DNA of 64,000 nt from Amia ocellicauda (lineage: Eukaryota; Chordata; Actinopteri; Amiiformes; Amiidae), in assembly GCF_036373705.1 (NCBI RefSeq), contig NC_089853.1, positions 7,909,405 to 7,973,404 of the forward strand, written 5' to 3'. Positions 48,972-64,000 of the stretch are shown one piece after another (the stretch's first letter is position 1; each line of letters begins with the position of its first letter). The notes beneath the pieces were generated by a model. The model did no database searches. It was not told where the DNA came from and was given only the letters and a program-made list of their open reading frames with translations. A program made the position numbers and the translations under genes.

Positions 48972-50842
48972 AATGTGTTTCTCACCTCGTCCAGTGTCTT
49001 GTCCTCCATTGACTGTAAGTCCACCAGTGGATTTTTGACTCCCTGCACAACCAGGGACTTTAACCCTGCAGGAATAGAAAGGCAGCTTCAGTCTGTAGAG
49101 TCAACATGCCTGGAACACATGCATCCTATAGATACACAGCCCGGTTCTGGCTCCCCGTCCCTGACCCGGCCTCACCTCTCTCGTCCTGCTTGGCACATTC
49201 GGAGAACAGGTCCTGCGAGCCGGTGCTGATCCGGTCCCGGTGGAAATAGTGGGACTGGAAGAACCGGGTCCAGAAGTCCTTCTCTGTGAGGTTGTGCGGG
49301 ACGTTCTCGGCGTACTTCTGCTTGACTGGGACGAGAACAATGTTATTAAATACCCAACAGAATAATATACAAGCTGAATAAAGGCCGCGAGACACACCTG
49401 CTGGGTAGGTGCGGAATATGGACTCGATGAGGTCAGAGGTGAGGTTATAGCGCAGGCCATTGCAGCCGTCCGTCTGCGGGCGAACGTCCGCCTGGAAAAA
49501 ACACAGACAAAAAACACACACACACACATAACAGACACACAAAACACACAGATTTGCAAAGACATGTATTGAGTAACTAAAATACAGCTGCTCTTCTCTT
49601 GACTGGTGTTTACTGCACTGTACTATACTGGATTGTGTTATTTATTGTACTGTACTTGACTGTATTGTTTGGTGATAATTACACTGTGTTGTACTGCACT
49701 GCTTGGTACAGCACTCCCTCAAGTATGTCGAGGGGCTCTGTGCATCAGCCTTGAGCTCAGGGGACGTGTTGAGGGCAAGCTGAACTGCGTTGTCCCTACG
49801 CAGTGGGCCACGACGGCTCGCTCACCAGGAACGCTGCAGAGATGCCCACTTCCTGCTTGCTGTTGGAGGGGGCATGGTCAGCCGCGTTCAGGCTGAGCCG
49901 ATTGGCCCAGAACTCCTCTGCGCTGATCACCTGACTGACCACCAGGTCCTTGTACAGCTGGAACAGCACTGGGTCCTCCTGCAGCATTCTGGGAAGAAAA
50001 GGAGAATATATATTGAAATAAAAATATGAATATAAAGTGAGAGAGAGGGACACAGACCTGTTCTTCTCCTTGTTTTATAGAAGTTTTATTGATTCTGTTT
50101 TAACCTTTTGTATTGTTGTTTGGTTTGGTAATTTGGTGATCTTTAACAAAAACAGACTGAGAGAGAGAAAGAGGGATACAGCCCAAGACTGAGGGGCACA
50201 GAGAGGCACTCGGACCTGTTCTTCTCCTCCAGCTCCTTGTTGGCCCTCCTCTTGAAGCGGGGCAGCAGCTGCTGCAGCAGGTCCTTGGCGGCGTCGCGGT
50301 CGCGCTGTGCCCCCTCGCTGGCAAAGTGGAAGGTGGTGGAGTCGCCCGTGTGTAGCACCAGCTGCAGCTGCACCTTCGCCTTCCCGTCGGGGCTAATCTT
50401 CTGACCTGCGGCCGACCGAAGGCCAGAGGAGGGAGGCGAAAGCAGACCATGATCATCACTGTTGTCCTGGCTATTATTAATATTAATTATTACTACTATT
50501 AATTAGCATAATCGTTTTTCAACTTGTTATTATTCATTATACAATTAGAAAAAGAAAAAAAATAGGGAGGGAAGGAGAGAGAGAGAGATGGATGGAGGTA
50601 GGGAAAGAAAGAGAGGGAGAGCAAAAAGGATGGAGAGAAGGAGAGGTGAAGAAGGAAGAAAGAGAGAGGGAGGAAAGGAGGGAGGGCTCACAGCGGATGT
50701 CGGAGTAGGGGTGGCTGACGGAGAAGCGGTCCTTGCCCTCCGGCCCCCAGGCGACCCTCTCCGCCATCAGGTACAGAGTCCCGTCCTGCTTCTTCTGCCG
50801 CACGCGCTTCACCACCAGCAGCACCTCCTCTGAGGACGCCAT
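45125..50842 (-). CDS. GTF2H1: GTF2H1 (TFIIH subunit p62), 14 coding exons
   Basis: Core TFIIH subunit (yeast Tfb1 homologue) used in RNA polymerase II initiation and nucleotide excision repair; it contacts XPD, p34, TFIIE and XPC. Exons: 50842-50692, 50405-50216, 49988-49826, 49491-49398, 49325-49176, 49065-48986, 48677-48547, 48381-48294, 48010-47922, 47523-47406, 46033-45943, 45654-45539, 45449-45357, 45211-45125. Phases close: 546 aa versus 548 in human. Residues 1 to about 105 are the PH domain ([18 protein letters not shown]). Two BSD domains follow, with [20 protein letters not shown] and [15 protein letters not shown]. The C-terminal helical region includes [19 protein letters not shown] and [20 protein letters not shown]. 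An acceptor 3 bp upstream of the ATG (CTCTCCAG) means exon 1 is non-coding and lies upstream. One intron holds an intact transposon. Confidence 0.97.
45485..45785. repeat. (GT)n and (GA)n microsatellites in GTF2H1 introns
   Basis: GT runs lie at about 45490-45518 and 45730-45780, with a GA run at about 45694-45730. They flank coding exon 12. Confidence 0.8.
46141..47361 (-). mobile_element. complete DD36E Tc1/mariner-like transposon
   Basis: Perfect 29-bp terminal inverted repeats (46141-46169 and 47333-47361, beginning CACTCACCTAAAGG) are flanked by TA on both sides (46139-46140, 47362-47363). The element is 1221 bp and fills about 90% of the GTF2H1 intron between coding exons 10 and 11. 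Confidence 0.97.
46173..47213 (-). CDS. Tc1-like transposase, DD36E, open
   Basis: Uninterrupted 346-residue transposase that would cut and paste the element by DDE chemistry. The N-terminus ([18 protein letters not shown], then [13 protein letters not shown]) is the paired-like helix-turn-helix DNA-binding region. The catalytic triad is readable: D155 in WSDES, D246 in [11 protein letters not shown] and E283 in [12 protein letters not shown]. The second Asp and the Glu are separated by 36 residues, against 34 in classical Tc1. A Gly-rich GGGGVMVWG box lies between the first two acidic residues. No stop or frameshift is seen, so it may be functional. It is encoded in the same direction as the host gene. 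Confidence 0.95.
   Translation of the reverse strand: MGKKGDLSNFERGMVVGARRAGLSISQSAQLLGFSRTTISRVYKEWCEKGKTSSMRQSCGRKCLVDARGQRRMGRLIQADRRATLTEITTRYNRGMQQSICEATTCTTLRRMGYNSRRPHRVPLISTTNRKKRLKFAQAHQNWTVEDWKKVAWSDESRFLLRHSDGRVRIWRKQNENMDPSCLVTTVQAGGGGVMVWGMFSWHTLGPLVPIGHRLNATAYLSIVSDHVHPFMTTMYPSSDGYFQQDNAPCHKGRIISHWFLEHDNEFTVLNWPPQSPDLNPIEHLWDVVERELRALDVHPTNLHQLQDAVLSIWANISKECFQHLVESMPRRIKAVLKAKGGQTQY
47541..47600. repeat. (GA)n microsatellite, GTF2H1 intron
   Basis: A GA-rich run lies directly upstream of coding exon 10 on the minus strand. Confidence 0.85.
48025..48240. repeat. (GA)n/(CA)n/(GT)n cluster, GTF2H1 intron
   Basis: GA and then CA runs occur at about 48028-48080, and a GT run at about 48198-48232. 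They fill the intron between coding exons 8 and 9. Confidence 0.8.
48690..48972. repeat. CACAGAGA-type repeat and (GAT)n, GTF2H1 intron
   Basis: GGGACACAGAGAGAC-type imperfect repeats (48690-48935) are followed by a pure GAT run (about 48942-48970). They lie in the intron between coding exons 6 and 7. Confidence 0.8.
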
Positions 50843-50849
50843 CCCCTGG

Positions 50850-52649
50850 AGAGAGTGAATAATCAAATCATTCACACAGGCAGCTTCAGGACTCGGTTAT
50901 AAATGACCCTTCAGAAGCGCAACTCAGGAGACTGACCCTGCAGGAGGCGCGGGCGGCAGACAGGCTTCCTTAAGCTAAAGAACGATTTATAATAACTAAG
51001 CACACGTATACCAAAGAGGCAAACGGGGAACATGTACGATGGTGCCAGGAAACAACAACCTCAAGACCATGTAGAATTTACGCCCAGGTCATTTATTCCT
51101 TAACCCACTCCCTCCTGTGTGCTCATACACTGCTAATGTATTAGGCGGAGGGGTATAGCAGCGCCACGCCGGCCACACCGAGCCTACAGCACAACGTGTC
51201 AGAGCCGAATCACACTGTCCAAGGAAGAATTAAACAAGTACATCAAACCGAATGCAGCACACCTGCCCAGGCCTGCACTGACCTCAATACAGGACTCGGG
51301 GCTATAGCACAATTGTGTGATAATGGCAGAATTGGCAGTTGTGGGTTTGATGTGTGTGTGTTTTGGTTTTAAACAACAACAATAATAATAATGAATCTAG
51401 ATCAATACAAAGGTGCATGGACACGTATAGAAAACATTGCATCTCTTCATGGCAGTATGCAATCATATAGACATATCTATTGTTGCAGTTTATCATTGCA
51501 AGATTATCAGAAATATGCACTGCTATGTATTATTACTATCGGTATGTGCCTTGAGGTATATATTGACAAGGGTGGGTGGCTGATATGGTATGTGGGTGCA
51601 GCTCGGGGTTTTGGCAAGTTCCTGCAGGTAACACCAAACTGCCAGGAGGACACAGCCATGCGAGGAAGACCCGTGTGTGTGATCGTGTGTCTGCCTATAT
51701 ACACCACGCACATTAAAACTACTTTATACATACACAAAGCAATCATACACAGTTCTGATTTTGACAGTGTGTTTCCAAAACAGTGTACCTTAAAAGTAAC
51801 CCCCCTCTCCTGCTGCTGCACACAAACACAGAGTAATCCAGGCCAGCGGCCGGTACCTTTAGGTAATATAGTAATCGCTGCCCGGTTCCGTGGCTCTCTG
51901 GGCTCTGGAGAACCGGCAGATCCCCCCTCTCACTGTTATTTTCTGTGAGAACAAAACTGCAACTTCCCAGGCGCTACCAAGCCCAGCTCCTCCATCGGCA
52001 CCGAGCGGGGTGTCACACGCAAACCGCTCCGACCGGGAAACAGCGGGCGGGGTGTCACACGCAAACCGCTCCGACCGGGAAACAGCGGACGGGTGCAACT
52101 GAAGGCCGATGGAAATACGGCCCCACGTAGCCTGCACTGATACCCCACACTTTCAGCAAGGATTTACCGCTATATCATTATTATTATTATCAGTAGTAGT
52201 ATTATTTCAAGTAATCAATTATATTACTAACTTGTACTGTTTTGTGTTTTCCACAACATAATAATACAGATATAATTGTGCAATCACCACCCGGGTCAAT
52301 TAGACACGGCTGGCTAGGGGACGCTGTGTGGTAATCTCCGATGTCGCAATTTGCAGACATGTCCACTTCTACTGCGTTTCATGAGTCAGACCCGACAGGA
52401 CGGTAACAGTCGAGCCAAGATGGCGCCCGCAGCAGGACGCAATTTCCTGGTGCCTGTGCGGGGGTGACGTCACTGGACGAGCAACACACGGTCAGCTGAC
52501 GAGGAAGGAGAGGCTGCTCGGGCAGTGCCGTGCTGCTGGCGATATTTCAGTCGCAAATTCTGCCTAATTCCTTGATCCATACAGAGCACTTCCATTGCTT
52601 CCCTCCTTCAGCCGAACCGCAATCGCTCCTGTGGTGCAGGAGTGCAGAC
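50850..52649. promoter_or_regulatory. GTF2H1-TOLLIP divergent intergenic promoter region
   Basis: The two start codons are 1.8 kb apart on opposite strands. Near TOLLIP there is a YY1-like CCAAGATGGCGCC at about 52415-52427, a full palindromic CRE TGACGTCA at 52465-52472 and an E-box palindrome GTCAGCTGAC at 52491-52500. A CpG-rich 42-bp duplication lies at 52011-52094. The GTF2H1 non-coding exon 1 must also lie here; I could not place it. Confidence 0.6.
52011..52094. repeat. 42-bp tandem duplication in the divergent promoter
   Basis: TGTCACACGCAAACCGCTCC plus GACCGGGAAACAGCGG and a GC-rich spacer occurs twice, with period 42. The two copies are near-identical. Confidence 0.9.
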
Positions 52650-59078
<6,429 letters not shown>

Positions 59079-59341
59079 TGGTGTTGTGCCATAAAGAGAC
59101 GGAGGAGAGGAGAGGGGGGCATGCCTGAGAGAGAGAGAGAGAACAAACACGAGGACTGTACTGCTGACAAACACAAACACACGGAGAGAGCGAAGTGGAA
59201 GAATCCTGTATATATTTATACTGTATGTATGTGTGTGTGTGTGTGTGTGTGTGTCTGATATAGATCATAATATTATATCTGTATAAATAGTTAATTACAT
59301 ACATATATATTGTATTGAGGGTTTTAATTGATTTAAAACTA

Positions 59342-59347
59342 AATAAA
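59342..59347 (+). terminator. TOLLIP: TOLLIP proximal polyadenylation signal
   Basis: AATAAA lies 264 bp after the stop, in AT-rich sequence. Use would give a short 3' UTR. Confidence 0.5.
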
Positions 59348-60654
59348 GATATATATATATGATGGTTACGCAATAGGAGAGGAAGCTCTGATTCCGGAGG
59401 ATCAATATCGAGGGTACGAGCAGCAGCCGTCTGTCGTAGAGCGGAAACTAGGCCGTTCACTGAAAAGCCTGTCTTTGATGATATAATACTATGTCACTTA
59501 ATATATATGCTTTGGTTTTATTTTATATTTTTACGATTGTGCTCGAACTATTTTTATGACGCGAACCTGAGAGTGTTTTGTCAGGGAGGCCTCCTTACTT
59601 GATGCAACACCCAGATTAAAAACTAAATCCAAATGGACATTCTCTCCATAGCTCAGTGTGTACATTAACAAGCCTGCGGTGGGCAGAGTGCTCAGTGCCA
59701 GCGTGGTTGCATGTCGGTGCCCAGCTGTGTTACTGCTGTCCCTGTCGGTCCGTGTCTGTCCGTCTGTGTGCAGCCGGGTTGTGTGGCATCTGCCAGGCTG
59801 ACGGAGTCGCGCACTGGGATGTTGCAGGAATTGAAAATGCACAAAATAACAACCTTCACTTCTGACTTGTAGCTTGAGCATGCTACATATATGAATAGTT
59901 GTGCATATGTGTGTGTATATATATATATTAAATTACACACACATATACATAATGTTCTGTCATGTCCCTGCCCATATTGAAATAATCCACACCAAGTTGT
60001 ATTAATTGACCATGTTTTTATAATTATTTTGAGTATTATTATTATTGCTATTCCTAATTCCATTGTCACAACGCTGTAGACCACTCTCTGTGAACGAGTG
60101 TCTCCTGACACACCACGCTGTCCTGCCCTCCCAGCCTTGGCACCTGCAGAGCTAGTCCAGAATGCACTGCACAGAACAGCACTTATGAGCTGTAGACCAG
60201 GCCAAACTGTTGCCTGCCCAGGAGTGACGTGGCACAAACACGACACCTGGTGGCCTCTTCGTTTGTTGTCAGGAGCCACTTTTCAAATGCTTATAAATGG
60301 CTCCGCAGATCCGTCCAGTGACACTCACAGGTGGGTCAAGGTTTGGGTCCGGTCTGTGCTCTTGTTATTCTCAGCTGGTGCTGCTGACTGTCTTACGTTC
60401 TGCAGGACTGAGCTGAACCCAAGGTCTTTTCTCTCCTACCTCCTTCCCCTCCCGCGACCTGTTCCTGAAATTGTCATCACATTTCCAGGCAGCCCACGTT
60501 CACTTTAAGAGAGATTGCCATTATAGTGTTTGAGTTTTTTTTTTTTTTTCTTCGTATAACAAGCACCTCTGTCCGAATATCATGGAGTGTACAAAACGTC
60601 TGTGTCTGTGTATGCGTGTCCACATGCTTTATATGAAAGGCCAAAAATGTAACC

Positions 60655-60668
60655 AATAAATAAATAAA
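60655..60668 (+). terminator. TOLLIP: TOLLIP intermediate polyadenylation signals
   Basis: Overlapping AATAAATAAATAAA lies about 1.6 kb after the stop. Confidence 0.45.
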
Positions 60669-61975
60669 TAGAGCGACTGGGCCTGTATACAGATGGTCTC
60701 TGGTGCACTGACGTTCTTTACACCCTGCCCGTGTGTCTCCGTGTGTCTGCTCTGCCCTCCCCCGCTCCCAGCCAGATGGGCGCCCATGAACACTGTTGTG
60801 TTAAGCGGTTTGATTCATCACAGTTTTGCTTGCTACACACACACACACATAATGTGTCCTTCACTGTATTTTCAGTATTGTCTGTTCAGACCCAGCTCCG
60901 TGTGTTGAATACACGCGTCCCCTTTTGAGCAGCTCACTGATCCCAGACTTTCCCAGACCCCCCTGCACCTCCAAAAAATCTCTCCTAGTGGAGGTGAGCG
61001 CACCGATGTCGTCGGCCGCCCGACTGTGTGTGTGCGGCCAGCCTGCCCTCTTAGTCCAGTGTTGCCGTTCCAGTTGCAGGGCCACAGCAGAGACGCTTGC
61101 ATGATGTTTGCTCGGTAAGGTGTCTGTTGCATTCTGGTGCAAAGACCTCCAACAACTGCTGGGCCTCTACAGCCGTAGTCGGTCAGTATTCTCACCGTCC
61201 AGACCGGGTCCAGTGTGTCGTTTTCAGAAACCATGCTTCTCACCAGTCTCTTACGCATTCTGGGAGCCTTGTGTGGTTGTTCTTGAAATTATTTTAAAAT
61301 ATTATTCCCCTTCACTTCTTTATTGAATCATAAAATTAATAAATTACATCAAACAAACATGAAAAAGAGTATGATATATATGTTGATCGTTCTGGCCTAT
61401 GGGCAGAAAGCTGTATTAGAAGCTGGTTTCTAAAGTGGGGAAAACTAGTAAACTAGGCCTGAACCCAACAGGGATGGAAATGATTGACAATCTATGAACA
61501 AACAAACAGCTCAACCACATGGGATAAATAAAATGAGATGCACCAGTGGTGTGTTCTCACAGAGGGGCAGCCCTGAGACACAACAGCACAGTGTTTGTGT
61601 GTGTCCCTGACAAAAGGGTGCGGACATGTGGTGTGTGTCTCCTGGCATGCTCGGGTGCTAGCAATGGGGCTGCGTGCTGGATCCTGTGTCTGCAAGTCCC
61701 CTGGTTGGCTTCGTGGATGAACAGGTACAAGACTGGTAAGGTACCCTTTTTGAGAGAGAGGGGTATGGCCAAATGTGGGGGGATTGACCAAAAAGATTAG
61801 GAGGCATCTTTCCAGGACACAATACTACTGGGCAGATGATGCTGTACCAAGGGAACGATCCTGTGAACGTGATGCATTTAGGCTCTGAGATTCTGTCTTG
61901 TGATCCGTGTCGTTCTTCTGAGATATTGTGGTACATGGCTACTTGAAACTTTCTCAAGGTTTAGTTTTTGTATCA

Positions 61976-61981
61976 AATAAA
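61976..61981 (+). terminator. TOLLIP: TOLLIP distal polyadenylation signal
   Basis: AATAAA is followed within 15-45 bp by GTGTGTTTTTTGTGTTTG, a strong GU/U-rich downstream element. This is the best-formed of the three candidates. It would give a 3' UTR of about 2.9 kb covering 59079-62000, where I see no other gene. Confidence 0.55.
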
Positions 61982-62378
61982 GTATCTTGTGTGTTTTTTG
62001 TGTTTGTCTTGTTGTTGTTGTTGTTGTTTTCCCTGTCTAAGACAAGTGAAATGTTATTTTATGCACCTGAAATTAAATAACAAGCTTTAAAGTATTTCAA
62101 AACGTTTTGCTCTTTTTTTAATGCTACTAATGAATATGCATGTCCGTGTCTGTGGGTCATCACTGCTCTGCACACGGTACCAGGGCTCCCGCTACGGCCC
62201 GGTTCAGCAGAGGGCCTGTGGGCCAGGAGGTCTTCAATCCCCCGGTGTGAGGCCAGAGTCATGTCCTCATGCAAGATCTTTATTCTTCTTCTGTTCGTCC
62301 TCAATGGGAGACTGAGCTGCAGCTGTAATATCAATATCCCTAATGTATGTAAAAATACAAGTATTTAAGACCTCTGCC

Positions 62379-64000
62379 CTGTTTCAGAAAGCAGGTTTAA
62401 CAAACTCTGAGTTTAAACCTGAACTCTGTGTTGACTAACTCTGAGCTGACAAACTCAGAGTTTTCGGTTTCAGAATAGTTGATAACAAGTAGTTTAATCA
62501 ACTCTGAGTAAAGCGCGTGCATGAGGAGATCAAAAGCCCTCATCAATGGAACGCAGAGAGCATGATTCATTATGGCAACAGGAGAAAAAAGGTCTCGAAC
62601 CTCCTACTTCTCCCCAGTGGAGATAGACATATTAATGAATGCGTATGCAGAATATGAGTATATATTTAAGAAAAAAAGTAATACAGTAGCAGCAGCAAAA
62701 GAACAGGAACTGGCATGGCAGGGAACTGCTGACGAGTCAATGCATGAGTATTAATTGGGGAAAAAAAAGTTTTATCTCAAGTGTTCAACATTTATATAAT
62801 TTATATATGCATGTGTGCGCTCGGTTAATATTTATGCAGGTGCAACCCAATGGGCACAAAACATACTTGGCAGCAACTGAAGATGAAATATAAAAATATA
62901 CTTCAAACAGGTAAGGTATAATTTCAATACAAGCAATTGTGATTTTGTTTAGCTTACCCTACCTAATTAAACAGCATTCAGTGGCTACATTCAACATGTG
63001 ACATATTTAAGTAGTAATTTTCTAAGCAAAAAAAAGGACACTTTTCAGTCATCCCAACACTGACAGTATTTTATATTGTCTATTTGAAAGTAACACCTAA
63101 ATGCCTTTATACAGACAAGTCTCCAAATGTGTGCTTACTGGACATGTTCAAATTTGACCTCCATTATAGCCAATAGAAAAAAGGCTGAGGGCCGAAAAAC
63201 AGGTGGGGGTCCACCACCACCACCACCACCACTCACAGAGGCTGAAGAGATGGCCCTCAGTCAAAACAGTGGTAACCTATTGCTGAAGGCATCTCTGTAG
63301 GAGCTCATCTGACCCAACCACCCCCCAGCACACAAGGGCCTACATAAGAGGTTAGTTATTCAAATTAATGATACATTCACCCTTTTGCCAATGTTAGCTC
63401 AGTGACGCCTCCCCATCCATCTCAGACACAACTTGGCACACTGATCTTGTAGTGGTACAATTATTTGTAATTGACTGCTGTTACTTTTTGATTCTTAGTT
63501 GTCCTTCACACATCTATTTTATGGTGACTCAGAGTTATATACTTGAAAAATTGTGATGGGGCCTGCACACTGTTGTAAAAACAAAATTCAAATTAGGAGT
63601 GGCACTTTTCTGGGTAAAGTTATAATTTAACTGTCTAATCTTAATCTTCTACCAGTTACTGATGGAGTAATCTGTCCGGTGGAGCCTTCTGCCATTACAG
63701 ACCTCCATGCAGTTGTATGTTCTCTTAATACTCCACAGAGTTTTCATAATGGGTTAAAATTTATAATTTTCATTACAGGAGGATGAGGAAGACACCTTGG
63801 CAGCTGCCACAGAGAGGCCTATTGAGGTTCAAACCTTACAAATAACATTAACAGTTGATGATAGTGTTGTACCATACTAAAACTTGCACCTTCTTTTTCT
63901 CTTAACAGACAATGCTGGAAATTACAGTGAGGAAGAGGGTCCATCCACCTCCACAGCACAACTTACCTCAGTAAGATGTTGTTCAGCATTGGCCCATGAC
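62379..64000 (+). mobile_element. degenerate PIF/Harbinger element, cut by the window end
   Basis: The 5' terminal region (CCCTGTTTCAGAAAGCAGG, then several ACTCTGAGTT motifs) resembles fish Harbinger termini. It is followed by the element's Myb/SANT-like DNA-binding gene. The right end and any DDE transposase lie outside the window. Confidence 0.7.
62572..63985 (+). pseudogene. Harbinger Myb-like (NAIF1-related) protein gene, decayed
   Basis: The accessory DNA-binding protein of Harbinger elements. Pieces: exon 1 from 62572 (SRTSYFSPVEIDILMNAYAE, then KKKSNTVAAAKEQELAW); exon 2 at 62840-62910 (CNPMGTKHTWQQLKMKYKNI) with a good GTAAGG donor; exon 3 from 63170 (RKKAEGRKTGGG, a poly-Pro run, LTEAEEMALSQN). 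Further pieces lie at about 63657-63712, 63779-63826 and 63909-63985. Exon 1 has lost a base near 62733, its expected donor reads ATGAGT, and exon 3 has stops near 63297 and 63309. It is not functional as it stands. Confidence 0.75.

Overview
The window is vertebrate nuclear DNA, almost certainly from a ray-finned fish. It has multi-exon genes with GT-AG introns, CpG-rich promoters, many di- to hexanucleotide microsatellites, several Tc1/mariner elements of different ages, a decayed PIF/Harbinger element and a fish-type non-LTR retrotransposon. The strong G/C bias at third codon positions and the high minisatellite load would suit a non-teleost or early-branching teleost lineage, but the species cannot be fixed from sequence alone. 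There are no bacterial genes, CRISPR arrays, rRNA or recognisable tRNA. Layout: 1-8 kb is intergenic, with LINE debris, an AT-rich inverted-repeat block and a dead Tc1 copy. Three genes on the minus strand follow: SAAL1 (coding 8292-26334), HPS5 (27770-39546) and GTF2H1 (45125-50842). TOLLIP lies on the plus strand (52650-59078), divergent from GTF2H1. The last 1.6 kb is a degenerate Harbinger element that runs off the window. I rebuilt all four genes exon by exon. Splice sites and codon phases close for SAAL1 (13 coding exons, 493 aa), HPS5 (22 coding exons, 1172 aa), GTF2H1 (14 coding exons, 546 aa) and TOLLIP (6 exons, 276 aa, or 283 aa with a candidate 21-nt microexon). The four genes have separate roles: HPS5 in the BLOC-2 complex for lysosome-related organelles, GTF2H1 in TFIIH, TOLLIP as an endosomal and innate-immune adaptor, and SAAL1 as an armadillo-like protein. 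Their adjacency is a synteny statement, not a pathway. The most striking structure is a minisatellite of about 13.8 kb (11702-25472) that fills almost all of one SAAL1 intron. Its units are mostly 27, 25 or 23 bp and carry two CpGs and a CREB/ATF half-site. The array has higher-order internal duplications, keeps all three plus-strand frames open for thousands of codons, and runs to within a few bases of the 3' splice site. Other points of interest are the TOLLIP microexon, an apparently intact DD36E Tc1-like transposon with perfect 29-bp terminal repeats in a GTF2H1 intron, a LINE ORF with an internal minisatellite, a splice-acceptor-duplicating tandem repeat in SAAL1, and a possible 25-residue N-terminal extension of SAAL1.
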